Source of the DNA: Hemileia vastatrix
Taxonomy: Eukaryota; Basidiomycota; Pucciniomycetes; Pucciniales; Zaghouaniaceae
Assembly: GCA_030280995.1 (NCBI GenBank)
Contig: JASXTE010000004.1
Coordinates: 44,621,877 to 44,685,876, forward strand
Length of the DNA stretch: 64,000 nt
Direction of reading: 5' to 3'
Both the position numbers and the translations under genes were made by a program. Shown one piece after another: positions 10,845-25,800 of the stretch (position 1 is its first letter; each line of letters opens with the position of its first letter). The notes below the pieces were generated by a model. The model saw only the letters and a list, made by a program, of their open reading frames with translations, was not told where the DNA came from and ran no database searches.

Positions 10845-13800
10845 TGTACTGTACTGGTACTGGAGTGCTACTGGAATGGGACTGGTCCTGGTAATGGAAT
10901 GCTACTGGTACTGTTAGTGGAATGTTACTGGTACTGTTAGTGGAATGCTACTGGAATGGTACTGGTACTGTTACTGGAATGTTACTGGAATGTTACTGGA
11001 ATGTTACTGGAATGTTACTGGAATGCTCCTGGATTGTTACTGGAATGTTACTGGAATGCTACTGGAATTTTACTGGAATGTTACTGAAATGTTACTGGAA
11101 TGTTACTGGAATGTTACTGGAATGCTTCTGGTACTGTTAGTGGTACCGTTACTGGAATGTTACTGGAATGCTACTGGAATGCTACTGGAATGTTACTGGA
11201 ATGCTTCTGGAATGTTACTGGAATGCTTCTGGAATGTTAGTGGAATGCTACTGGAATGCTACTGGAATGCTACTGGAATGTTACTGGAATGTTACTGGAA
11301 TGTTACTGGAATGTTACTGGAATGTTACTGGAATATTACTGGTATTGTTACTGGAATGCTTTTGGAATGTAACTGGAATGTTAGTGGAATGCTACTGGAA
11401 TGTTACTGGAATGTTACTGGAATGTTACTGGAATGTTACTGGAATTCTACTGGTATACTTCTGGAATGCTACTGGAATGTAACTGGAATGTTACTGGAAT
11501 GGTACTGGAATGTTACTGGAATGCTACTGGAATGCTCCTGGAATGTTACTGGAATGTTACTGGAATGTTACTGGAATGCTTTTGGAATGTTACTGGAATA
11601 CTTCTGGAATGTTACTGGAATGCTTCTGGCATGTTACTGAAATGCTACTGGAATGCTTCTGGAATGTTACTGGAATGTAACTGGAATGTTACTGGAATGC
11701 TTCTGGAATGTTACTGGAATGCTACTAGAATGCTACTGGAATGTTACTGGAATGTTACTGGAATGTTGCTGGAATGCTTCTGGAATGGTACTGGAATGTA
11801 ACTGGAATGTTACTGGAATGTTACTGGAATGTTACTGGAATGTAACTGGAATGTTACTGGAATGTTACTGGAATGTTACTGGAATGTTACTGGAATGTTA
11901 CTGGAATGCTTCTGGAATGTTACTGGAATTCTACTGTAATGTTACTGGAATGCTCCTGGATTGTTACTGGAATGTTACTGGAATGTTACTGGAATGCTAC
12001 TGGAATGTTAGTGGAATGCTTCTGAAATGTTACTGGAATGCTACTGGTACTGTTACTGGAATGTTACTGGAATGTTACTGGAGTGCCACTGGAATGTTTC
12101 TGGAATGTTACTGGTACTGTTACTTGAATGTTACTGGAATGCTACTGGAATGCTACTGGAATGTTACTGGAATGTTACTGGAATGCTTCTGGTACTGTTA
12201 GTGGTACCGTTACTGGAATGCTACTGGAATGTTACTGGAATGTTACTGGAATGTTACTGGAATATTACTTTAATGTTACTAGAATGCTACTGGAATGCTT
12301 CTGGAATGCTACTGGAATGCTACTGGAATATAACTGGAATGTTACTGGAATGTTACTGGAATGCTACTGGAATGTTAGTGGAATGCTTCTGAAATGTTAC
12401 TGGAATGCTACTGGAATGCTACTGGAATGTTACTGGAATGTTACTGGAATGCTACTGGAATGCTACTGGAATATAACTGGAATGTTACTGGAATGTTACT
12501 GGAATGCTTCTGGTGCTGTTAGTGGTACCGTTACTGGAATGTTACTGGTACTGGTAATGGAATGTTACTGGTACTGTTAGTGGAATGCTTCTGGAATGTT
12601 ACTGGAATGTTACTGGAATGCTACTGGAATGCTTCTGGAATGTTATTGGAATGTTACTGGAATACTACTGGAATGTTACTGGAATGTTACTGGAATATTA
12701 CTGGTATTGTTAGTGGAATGCTACTGGAATGCTCCTGGAATGCTACTGGAATGCTACTGGAATGCTTTTGGAATGTTACTGGGATGCTACTGGAATGTTA
12801 CTGGAATATAACTGGAATGTTACTGGAATGTTAGTGGAATGCTTCTGGAATGTTACTGGAATGCTACTGAAATGCTACTGGAATGTTACTGGAATGCTTC
12901 TGGAATGCTTCTGGAATGCTTCTGGAATGTTACTGGAATGTAACTGGAATGCTTCTAAAATGCTACTGGAATGTTACTGGAATGTTACTGGAATGCTACT
13001 GGAATGTTACTGGAATGTTACTGGAATGTTACTGGAATGCTACTGGAATGCTACTGGAATGTAACTGGAATTCTACTGGAATGCTTCTGGAATGCTACTG
13101 GAATGCTACTGGAATGTTACTGGAATGCTACTGGAATGTAACTGGAATGTTACTGGTATGCTACTGGAATGTAACTGGAATGTTACTGGAATGTTACTGG
13201 AATGTTACTGGAATGCTACTGGAATGCTACTGGAATATAACTGGAATGTTACTGGAATGTTACTGGAATGTTACTGGCACTGTTACTGTAAAGTTACTGG
13301 AATGATACTGGAATGCTACTGGAATGTTACTGGAATGCTACTGGAATGTTAGTGGAATGCTTCTGGAATGTTACTGGAATGTTGCTGGAATGTTACTTGA
13401 ATGCTTCTGGAATCTTACTGGAATGCTACTCGCATGCTTCTGGAATGTTACTGGAATTTTACATGAATGTTACTGGAATGCTACTGGAATGTTAGTGGAA
13501 TGTTACTGGAATGTTACTGTAATTCTACTGGAATGATGTAGGAATGTTACTGGAATGCTACTGGAATGTTACTGGAATGTTACTGGAATGATACTGGAAT
13601 GCTACTGGAATGCTACTGGAATATAACTGGAATGTTACTGGAATGTAACTGGAATGATACTGGAATGCTACTGGAATGCTACTGGAATATAACTGGAATG
13701 TTACTGGAATGTTACTAGAATGCTACTGGAATGTTACTTTAATGTTACTAGAATTCTACTGGAATGCTACTGGAATGTTACTGGAATGCTACTGGAATTC

Positions 13801-16800
13801 TACTGGAATGTTACTGGAATGCTACTGGAATGTTACTGGAATGTTACTGGAATGTTAGTGGAATGTTACTGGAATGTTACTGGAATGTTACTGGAATGTT
13901 ACTGGAATGTTACTGGAATGTTACTGGAATGTTACTGGAATGTTACTGGTACTGTTAGTGGAATGTTACTGGAGTGTTACTGGAATGCTTCTAAAATGCT
14001 TCTGGAATGCTTCTGGAATGCTACTGGAATGTTACTGGAATGTTACTGGAATGCTACTGGAATGCTACTGGAATGATACTTGAATGTTACCAGAATGTTA
14101 CTGGAATGCTTCTGGAATGTTACTGGAATGTTACTGGAATGCTACTGGAATGTTACTAGAATGCTTCTGAAATAATAGTGGAATGTTACTGGAATGTTAC
14201 TGGAATGTTTCTGGAATGTTACTGGAATGATACTGGGATGCTTTTGGAATGTTACTGGGATGTTACTGGAATGCTTCTGGAATGCTACTGGAATGCTACT
14301 GGAATATAACTGGAATGTTACTGGAATGTTACTGGAATGCTTCTGGAATGTTGCTGGAATGTTACTGGAATGTTACTGGAATGCTACTGGAATGTTACTG
14401 GAATGTTACTGGAATGTTAGTGGAATGCTTCTGGAATGTTAGTGGAATGCTTCTGGAATGCTTTTGGAATGCTTCTGGAATGTTACTGGAATGTTACTGG
14501 AATGCTTCTGGAATGTTACTGGAATGTTACTGGAATGCTACTGAAATGTTACTGGAATGCTTCTGGAATGTTACTGGAATGTTACTGGAATGCTACTGGA
14601 ATTTTACATGAATGTTACTGGAATGCTACTGGAATGTTACTGGAATGTTACTGGAATGTTACTGGAATGCTACTGGAATGTTACTGGAATGTTACTGGAA
14701 TGTTAGTGGAATGCTACTGGAATGCTTCTGGAATGCTTCTGGAATGGTACTGGAATGTTACTGGAATATAGATGGAATGTTACTGGAATGCTTCTGGAAT
14801 GCTTCTGGAATGCTTCTGGAATGCTTCTGGAATGTTACTGGAATGTTACTCGAATGTTACTGGAATGTTAGTGGAATTCTACTGGAATGCTTCTGGAATG
14901 TTACTGGAATGCTACTGGAATATAGATGGAATGTTACTGGAATGTTACTGGAATGCTACTGGAATGCTACTGGAATATAACTGGAATGTTACTGGAATGT
15001 TACTGGAATGTTACTGGAATGCTACTAGAATGTTACTGGAATACCTCTGGAATGTTAGTCGAATGTTACTGGAATGCTACTGGAATGTTACTAGAATGCT
15101 TCTGGAATGCTTCTGGAATGTTACTGGAATGTAACTGGAATGCTTCTAAAATGCTACTGGAATGTTAGTGGAATGCTACTAGAATACTACTGGTACTGTT
15201 AGTGGAATGTTACTGGAATGCTACTGGAATGTTACTGGAATGTTACTGGAATGCTACTGGAATGCTACTGGAATGTTACTGTAATGCTACTGGAATGTTA
15301 CTGGAATGATTCTAGAATGTTAGTGGAATGCTCTTGGAATGCTACTGGAATGTTACTGGAATGCTTCTGGCACTGTTACTGGAATGTTACTGGAATGTTA
15401 CTGGAATGCTACTGGAATGCTACTGGAATATAACTGGAATGTTACTGGAATGTTACTGGAATGCTTCTGGAATGTTACTGGAATGTTAGTGGAATGCTAC
15501 TGGAATGCTACTGGAATGTTACTGAAATGCTACTGGAATGCTACTGGAATAGTACTGGTACTGTTACTGGAATGTTACTGGTACTGTTACTGGAATGTTA
15601 CTTGAATGTTACTGGAATGTTACTGGAATGTAACTGGAATGTTACTGGAATGTTACTGGAATGCTGTAGGAATGTTACTGGAATGCTTCTGGAATGCTAC
15701 TGGAATGTTACTGGAATGTTACTGGAATGTTACTGGTACTGTTAATGGAATGTTACTGGAATGCTTCTGGAATGTTACTGGAATGTTACTGGAATGCTAC
15801 TGTTACTGTTACTGGAATGTTACTGGAATGTTACTGGAATGTTACTGGAATGCTTCTGGAATGCTACTGGAATGTTACTGGAATGTTGCTGGTACTGTTA
15901 GTGGAATGCTACTGGTACTGTCATTGGTACTGGTAATAAAATGTTACTGGTACTAATAGTGGAATGGTACTGGAATGTTACTGGAATGCTACTGAAATGC
16001 TACTGGAATGTTACTGGAATGCTTCTGGAATGTTACTGGAATGTTACTTGTACTGTTACTGGAATGTTACTGGAATTTTACATGAATGTTACTGGAATGC
16101 TACTGGAATTTTACTGGAATGTTACTGGAATGCTACTGGAATGTTACTGGAATGTTACTGGAATGTTACTGGAATTTTACTGGAATGCTACTGGAATGCT
16201 ACTGGTACTGTTACTGGAATGTTACTGGAATGCTACTGATACTGTTAGTGGAATGTTACTGGAATGTTACTTGTACTGTTACTGGAATGTTACTGGAATG
16301 TTACTGGAATGCTTCTGGAATGCTACTGGAATATTAATGGAATGTTACTGGAAATCTACTGGAATGCTACTTGAATGCTTCTGGAATCTTACTGGAATGC
16401 TACTCGAATGCTTCTGGAATGTTACTGTAATTTTACATGAATGTTACTGGAATGCTACTGGAATGTTAGTGGAATGTTACTGGAATGTTACTGTAATTCT
16501 ACTGGAATGATGTAGGAATGTTACTGGAATGTTACTGGAATTCTACTGGAATGCTACTGGAATGTTACTGGAATGTTACTGGAATGTTACTGGAATGCTT
16601 CTGGAATATTACTGGTACTGTTAGTGGAACGTTACTGGAGTGTTACTGGAATGCTCCTGGATTGTTACTGGAATGTTACTGAAATGCTACTGTAATGCTA
16701 CTGGAATGTTACTGGAATATTACTTTAATGTTACTAGAATGCTACTGGAATGTTACTGGAATTTTACATGAATGTTACTGGTACTGTTACTGTAATGTTA

Positions 16801-19800
16801 CTGGAATGCTACTGGAATGTTAGTGGAATGTTACTGGAATGTTACTGGAATGCTTCTGGAATGCTTCTGGAATGTTACTGAAATGTTACTGAAATGTTAC
16901 TGGAATGTTACTGGAATGCTACTGGAATTCTTCTGGAATGTTACTGGAATGTTACTGGAATGTGACTGGAATGTGACTGGAATGATACTGGTACTGTTAC
17001 TGGAATGCTTCTGGAATGTTACTGGAATGTAACTGGAATGTTACTGGAATGTTATTGGAATGCTACTGGAATAGTACTGGTACTGTTACTGGAATGTTAC
17101 TGGAATGTTCCTGAAATGCTACTGGTACTGTTACTGGAATGTTACTGGAATGATACTGGAATGCTACTGGCACTGTTACTGTAAAGTTACTGGAATAGTA
17201 CTGGTACTGTTACTGGAATGTTACTGGAATGTTCCTGAAATGCTACCGGTACTGTTACTGGAATGTTACTGGAATGTTACTGGAATGCTACTGGCACTGT
17301 TACTGTAAAGTTACTAAAATGATACTGGAATGTTACTGCAATTCTACTGGAATACCTCTGGAATGTTAGTGGAATGCTTCTAGAATGTTACTGGAATGTT
17401 ACTGGAATGTTACTGGAATGTTACTGGAATGTTACTGGTACTGTTAGTGGCATGTTACTGGAGTGTTACTGGAATGCTTCTAAAATGCTTCTGGAATGCT
17501 TCTGGAATGCTACTGGAATGCTTCTGGAATGCTACTGGAATGTTACTGGAATGTTACTGGAATGTTACTGGAATGTTACTGGTACTGTTAGTGGAATGTT
17601 ACTGGAATGCTACTGGAATGCTACTGGAATGATACTAGAATGCTTCTGGAATGCTTCTGGAATGTTCTGGAATGTTACTGGAATGCTACTGGAATGCTAC
17701 TGGAATGTTACTGGAATGATACTGGAATGTTACTGGAATGCTACTGGAATCTTACTGAAATGTTACTGGAATGCTTCTGGAATGTTACTGGAATGTAACT
17801 GGATTGCTTCTAAAATGCTACTGGAATGTTAGTGGAATGCTACTAGAATACTACTGGTACTGTTAGTGGAATGTTACTGGAATGTTACTGGAATGTTACT
17901 GGAATGTTAGTGGAATGTTACTGGAATGCTACTGGAATGGTATTGGAATGCTACTGGTAATGGTAATGTACTATACTATACCAGAATGTTAGTGGAATGT
18001 TACTGGAATGCTTCTGGAATGCTTCTAAAATGTTACTGGAATGTTACTGGAATGCTACCGGAATGCTACTGGAATGTTACTGGAATGTTACTGGAATGCT
18101 TCTAAAATGCTACTGGAATGTTAGTGGAATGTTAGTGGAATGCTACTAGAATACTACTGGTACTGTTAGTGGAATGTTACTGGAATGCTACTGGAATGTT
18201 ACTGGAATGTTACTGGAATGCTACTGGTATGCTTCTGGAATGTTACTGGAATGTTACTGGAATGCTACTGGAATGCTACTGGAATGATACTTGAATGTTA
18301 CTGGAATGTTACTGGAATGCTTCTGGAATGCTGCAGGAATGTTACTGGAATGTTACTGGTACTGTTAGTGGAATGTTACTGGAATGTAACTGGAATGTTA
18401 CTGGAATGTTACTGTAATGGTACTGTAATGTAACTGGAATGCTACTGGAATGTTACTGGAATGTTACTGGAATTCTACTGGAATGTTACTGGAATGCTTC
18501 TGGAATGTTACTGGAATGTTACTGTAATGTTACTGGAATGTTACTGGAATGTTACTGGAATGTTACTGGAATGTTACTGGAATGCTTCTGGAATGTTACT
18601 GGAATGCTTCTGAAATGTTACTGGAATGTTACTGGAATGCTACTGGAATGTTACTGGTTTTGTTACTGGAATGTTACTGGAATGCTACTGGAATGCTCCT
18701 GGAATGCTACTGGAATGTTACTAGAATGCTTCTGGAATGCTTCTGGAATGTTACTGGAATGTAACTGGAATGCTTCTAAAATGCTACTGGAATGTTAGTG
18801 GAATGTTAGTGGAATGCTACTAGAATACTACTGGTACTGTTAGTGGAATGTTACTGGAATGCAACTGGAATGCTACTGGAATGTTACTGGAATTCTACTG
18901 GAATGATACTGGGATGCTTTTGGAATGTTACCGGGATGTTACTGGAATGCTTCTGGAATGCTACTGGAATGCTTCTGGAATGTTACTGGAATGTTACTGG
19001 AATGTTACTGGAATGTTACTGGAATGCTACTGGAATGTTACTGGAATGTTACTGGAATGCTACTGGAATGTTACTGGAATGTTACTGGAATGTTACTGGA
19101 ATTTTACTGGAATGCTACTGGAATGCTACTGGAATGTTACTGGAATGATACTGGAATGTTACCAGAATGCTTCTGGAATGCTACTGGAATAGTACTGGTA
19201 CTGTTACTGGAATGTTACTGGTACTGTTACTGGAATGTTACTGGAATGTTACTGGAATGTAACTGGAATGCTTCTGGAATGCTTCTGGAATGTAACTGGA
19301 ATGTTACTGGAATGCTACGGGCACTGTTACTGGTATGTTACTGGAATGTTACTGGAATGCTACTGGAATGATACTAGAAGGTTACTGGAATGCTACTGGA
19401 ATGCTTCTGGAATGTTACTGGAATGTTACTGGAATGCTACTGGAATGTTACTGGAATGCTTCTGGAATGCTACTGGAATATTAATGGAATGTTACTGGAA
19501 ATCTACTGGAATGCTACTTGAATGCTTCTGGAATCTTACTGGAATGCTACTCGAATGCTTCAGGAATGTTACTGGAATTTTACATGAATGTTACTGGAAT
19601 GCTACTGGAATGTTACTGGAATGCTTCTGGAATGCTACTGGAATGTTACTGGAATGTTACTGGAATGCTACTGGAATGTTACTGGAATGCTACTGGAATG
19701 TTACTGGTTTTGTTACTGGAATGTTACTGGAATGTTACTGGAATGCTACTAGAATGTTACTGGAATACCTCTGGAATGTTAGTGGAATGTTACTGGAATG

Positions 19801-22800
19801 CTACTGGAATGTTACTGGAATGTTACTGGAATATTACTTTAATGTTACTAGAATGCTACTGGAATGTTTCTGGAATTTTACATGAATGTTACTGGAATTT
19901 TACTGGAATGCTACTGGAATGCTACTGGTACTGTTACTGAAATGTTACTGGAATGCTACTGATACTGTTAGTGGAATGTTACTGGAATGTTACTGGTACT
20001 GTTACTGCAATTCTACTGGAATACCTCTGGAATGTTACTGGAATGCTTCTGGAATGTTACTGGAATGTTACTGGAATGTTACTGGAATGCTTCTGGACTG
20101 GTACTGTAATGCTACTGGAATGCTTCTGGAATGTTACTTAAATGTTACTGGAATGTTACTGGAATGTTACTGGTACTGTTACTGGAATGTTACTGGAATG
20201 TTACTGGAATGCTACTGGCACTGTTACTGTAAAGTTACTGGAATGATACTGGAATGTTACTGCAATTCTACTGGAATACCTCTGGAATGTTAGTGGAATG
20301 CTTCTGGAATGCTTTTGGACTGCTTCTGGAATGCTTCTGAAATGCTTCTGGAATGCTACTGGAATGCTTCTGGAATGTTACTGGAATGTTACTGGGATGT
20401 TACTGGAATGTTACTGGAATGTTACTGGAATGTTACTGGAATGTTACTGGAATGCTTCTGGAATGCTTCTGGAATGCTGCAGGAAAGTTACTGGAATGTT
20501 ACTGGTACTGTTACTGGAATGTTACTGGAATGTTACTGGCACTGCTACTGGTACTGGTAATGGAATGTTACTGGAATTCTTCTGGAATGTTACTGGAATG
20601 CTTCTGGAATGCTTCTGGAATGCTTCTAGAATGTTACTGGAATGTTACTGGAATGCTTCTGGAATTCTACTGGAATGTTACTGTAATGTTACTGGAATGT
20701 TACTGGAATGTTACTGGAATGCTTCTGGAATGCTTCTGGAATGCTGCAGGAATGTTACTGGAATGTTACTCGTACTGTTAGTGGAATGTTACTGGAATGT
20801 AACTGGAATGTTACTGGAATGTTACTGTAATGGTACTTGAATGTTACTGGAATGCTACTGGAATGTTACTGGAATGTTACTGGAAAGTTACTGGAATGCT
20901 ACTGGAATGCTTCTGGAATGCTACTGAAATGTTACTGGAATGTTACTGGAATGTTACTGGAATGATACTGGAATGTTACCAGAATGTTACTGGAATGCTT
21001 CTGGAATGCTTCTGGAATGTTACTGGAATGCTTCTGGAATGTTACTGGAATGTTACTGGAATGCTTCTGGAATGCTTCTGGAATGTTCTGGAATGTTACT
21101 GGAATGCTACTGGAATGCTACTGGAATGTTACTGGAATGTTACTGGAATGCTACTGGAATGTTAGTGGAATGTTACTGGAATGCTACTGGAATAGTACTG
21201 GTACTGTTACTGGAATGTTACTGGAATGTTCCTGAAATGCTACTGGTACTGTTACTGGAATGTTACTGGAATGTTACTGGAATGCTACTGGCACTGTTAC
21301 TGTAAAGTTACTGGAATGATACTGGAATGTTACTGCAATTCTACTGGAATACCTCTGGAATGTTACTGGAATGCTACTGGAATGTTACTGGAATGTTACT
21401 GGAATGTTACTGGAATGTTACTGGAATGTTGCTGGAATGCTTCTGGAATGGTACTGGAATGTAACTGGAATGTAACTGGAATGCTTCTGGAATGCTTCTG
21501 GAATGCTTCTGGAATATTACTGGTACTGTTACTGGAATGCTACTGGAATGTTACTGGAATACCTCTGGAATGTTAGTGGAATGTTACTGGAATACCTCTG
21601 GAATACCTATGGAATGTTAGTGGAATGTTACTGGAATGCTACTGGTACTGTTAGTGGAATGCTACTGGTACTGTTTGTGGAATGTTACTGGAATGGTACT
21701 GGAATGCTTCTGGAATGCTACTGGAAATATACTGGTACTGTTACTGGTACTGTTACTGGTACTGTTACTGGAATGTTACTGGAATGTTACTGGAATGTTA
21801 CTGGAATGTTACTGGAATGTTACTGGAATGATACTGGAATGTTACTTGAAGGCTTCTGGAATGTTACTGGAATGTTACTGGAATGCTCCTGGATTGTTAC
21901 TGGTACTGTTAGCGGAATGCTACTGGAATGTTACTGGAATGCTTCTGGAATGTTACTGGAATGCTACTGGAATGCTTCTGGAATGCTACTGGAATAGCAC
22001 TGGTACTGTTACTGGAATGTTACTGGAATGTTACTGGAATGTTACTTGAATGTTACTGGAATGCTACTGGAATGTTACTTTAATGTTACTAGAATTCTAC
22101 TGGAATGTTACTGGAATGTTACTGGAATGTTACTGGAATGTTACTAGAATGCTACTGGAATGCTACTGGAATGCTTCTGGAATGCTTCTGGAATGCTGCA
22201 GGAATGTTACTGGAATGTTACTGGAATGTTACTGGCACTGCTACTGGTACTGGTAATGGAATGTTACTGGAATTCTTCTGGAATGTTACTGGAATGCTTC
22301 TGGAATGCTTCTGGAATGCTTCTAGAATGTTACTGGAATGTTACTGGAATGCTTCTGGAATTCTACTGGAATACTTCTGGAATGTTACCGGAATGCTTCT
22401 GGAATGTTAGTGGAATATGAATGTTACTGGAATGCTTCTGGAATGCTTCTGGAATGCTTCTAGAATGTTACTGGAATGTTACTGGAATGTTACTGGAATG
22501 TTACTGGAATGCTTCTGGAATGCTTCTGGAATGCTGCAGGAATGTTACTGGAATGTTACTGGTACTGTTAGTGGAATGTTAGTGGAATGTTACTGGAATG
22601 CTTCTGGAATGCTACTGGAATGTTACTGGAATGTTACTGGAATGCTTCTGGAATGTTACTGGAATGTTACTGGAATGCTAATGATACTGTTAGTGGAATG
22701 TTACTGGAATGTTACTTGTACTGTTACTGGAATGTTACTGGAATGTTACTGGAATGCTACTGGAATGTTAGTGGAATGTTACTGGAATGTTACTAGAATT

Positions 22801-25800
22801 CTACTGGAATGCAACTGGAATGTTACTGGAATGCTTCTGGAATGCTTCTGGAATGCTTCTGGAATGTTACTGGAATGTTACTGGAATGCTTCTGGAATTC
22901 TACTGGAATACTTCTGGAATGTTACTGGAATGCTTCTGGCATGTTACTGGAATGTTACTGGAATATTACTTTAATGTTACTAGAATGCTACTGGAATGTT
23001 ACTGGAATTTTACATGAACGTTACTGGAATTTTACTGGAATGCTACTGGAATGCTACTGGTGCCGTTACTGGAATGTTACTGGAATGCTACTGATACTGT
23101 TAGTGGAATGTTACTGGAATGTTACTTGTACTGTTACTGGAATGGTACTGGAATGTTACTGGAATGCTACTGGAATGATACTGGAATGGTACTGAAATGT
23201 TTCTGGAATGTTACTGGAATGTTACTGGAATGTTACTGGAATATTACTGGAATGTTACTGGAATACCTCTGGAATGTTAGTGGAATGTTACTGGAATGCT
23301 ACTGGAATGTTACTGGAATTATACTGGAATGCTTCTGGAATGTTACTGGAATGCTACTGGAATGCTACTGGAGTGTTACTGGAATGCTTCTAAAATGCTT
23401 CTGGAATGCTTCTGGAATGCTACTGAAATGTTACTTGAATGTTACTGGAATGTAACTGGAATGCTTCTGGAATGTTACTGGAATTCTTCTGGAATGCTTC
23501 TAAAATGTTACTAGAATGTAACTGGAATGCTTCTAAAATGCTACTGGAATGTTAGTGGAATGCTACTAGAATACTACTGGTACTGTTAGTGGAATGTTAC
23601 TGGAATGTTACTGGAATGTTACTGGAATGTTACTGGAATGTTACTGGAATGCTTCTGGAATGCTACTGGAATAGTACTGGTACTGTTACTGGAATGTTAC
23701 TGGCACTGTTACTGGAATGCTACTGGTACTGTTACTGGAATGATACTGGAATGTTACTGGAATGGTACTGGAATGTTACTGTAATGTTACTGGAATGTTA
23801 CTGGAATGTTACTGGAATGCTACTGGAATGCTTCTGGTACTGTTACTGGAATGTTACTGGAATGCTACTGGAATGTTACTGGAATGTTACTGGAATGTTA
23901 GTGGAATGCTACTGGAATGCTACTGGAATGTTACTGGAATGCTTCTGGAATGCTTCTGGAATGTTACTGGAATGATACTGGAATGCTACTGGTACTGTTA
24001 CTGGAATGTTACTGGAATGATTCTGGTATGCTTCTGGAATGGTACTGGTACTGTTAATGGAATGTTACTGGAATGTTACTGGAACGCTTCTGGAATGTTA
24101 CTGGTTTTGTTATTGGAATGTTACTGGAATGTTACTGGTACTGTCATTGGTACTGGTAATGGAATGTTACTGGTACTAATAGTGGAATGGTACTGGAATG
24201 TTACTGGAATGCTACTGGAATGCTTCTGGAATGCTTCTGGAATGTTACTGGAATGTTACTGGAATGTGACTGGAATGATACTGGTACTGTTACAGGAATG
24301 CTTCTGGAATGTTACTGGAATGTAACTGGAATGTTACTGGAATGTTACTGGAATGCTACTGGAATAGTACTGGTACTGTTACTGGAATGTTACTGGAATG
24401 TTCCTGAAATGCTACTGGTACTGTTACTGGAATGTTACTGGAATGTTACTGGAATGTTACTGGAATGCTACTGGCACTGTTACTGTAAAGTTACTGGAAT
24501 GATACTGGAATGTTACTGCAATTCTACTGGAATACCTCTGGAATGTTAGTGGAATGCTTCTGGAATGCTTTTGGAATGCTTTTGGAATGCTTCTGAAATG
24601 CTTCTGGAATGCTACTGGAATGCTACTGGAATGCTACTGGAATGATACTAGAATGTTACTGGAATGTTACTAGAATGTAACTGGAATGTAACTGGAATGT
24701 TAATGGAATGCTACTGGAATGTTAGTGGAATGTTACTGGAATGTTACTGTAATTCTACTGGAATGCTACTGGAATGCTACTGGTACTGTTACTGGAATGT
24801 TACTGGAATGCTACTAGAATGCTACTGGAATATAACTGGAATGTTACTGGAATGTTACTGGAATGCTTCTGGAATGTTACTGGAATGTTAGTGGAATGCT
24901 ACTGGAATGTAACTGGAATGTTACTGGAATGTTACTGAAATGCTACTGTAATGCTACTGTAATGTTACTGGAATGTTACTGGAATGCTACTGGAATGTTA
25001 CTGGAATGCTACTGGAATGTTACTGGAATGTTACTGGAATGTTACTGAAATGCTACTGTAATGCTACTGTAATGTTACTGGAATGTTACTGGAGTGTTAC
25101 TGGAATGCTTCTGGAATATTACTGGTACTGTTAGTGGAATGTTACTGGAGTGTTACTGGAATGCTTCTAAAATGCTTCTGGAATGCTACTGGAATGCTAC
25201 TGGAATATAACTGGAATGTTACTGGAATGTTAGTGGAATGCTTCTGGAATGTTACTGGAATGCTACTGAAATGCTACTGGAATGTTACTGGAATGCTACT
25301 GGAATGTTACTGGAATGTTACTGGAATGTTACTGGAATGGTACTGAAATGCTTCTGGAATGTTACTGGAATGCTTCTGGAATGCTTCTAGAATGTTAGTG
25401 GAATGCTTCTGGAATGTTACTGGAATGCTACTGAAATGCTACTGGAATGTTACTGGAATGCTACTGGAATGTTACTGGAATGTTACTGGAATGTTACTGG
25501 AATGGTACTGAAATGCTTCTGGAATGTTACTGGAATGCTTCTGGAATGCTTCTGGAATGCTTCTAGAATGTTACTGGAATGTTACTGGAATGCTTCTGGA
25601 ATTCTACTGGAATACTTCTGGAATGTTACCGGAATGCTTCTGGAATGTTAGTGGAATATGAATGTTACTGGAATGCTACTGGAATGCTTCTGGAATGCTT
25701 CTGGAATGTTACTGGAATGTTACTGGAATGTGACTGGAATGATACTGGTACTGTTACTGGAATGCTTCTGGAATGTTACTGGAATGTAACTGGAATGTTA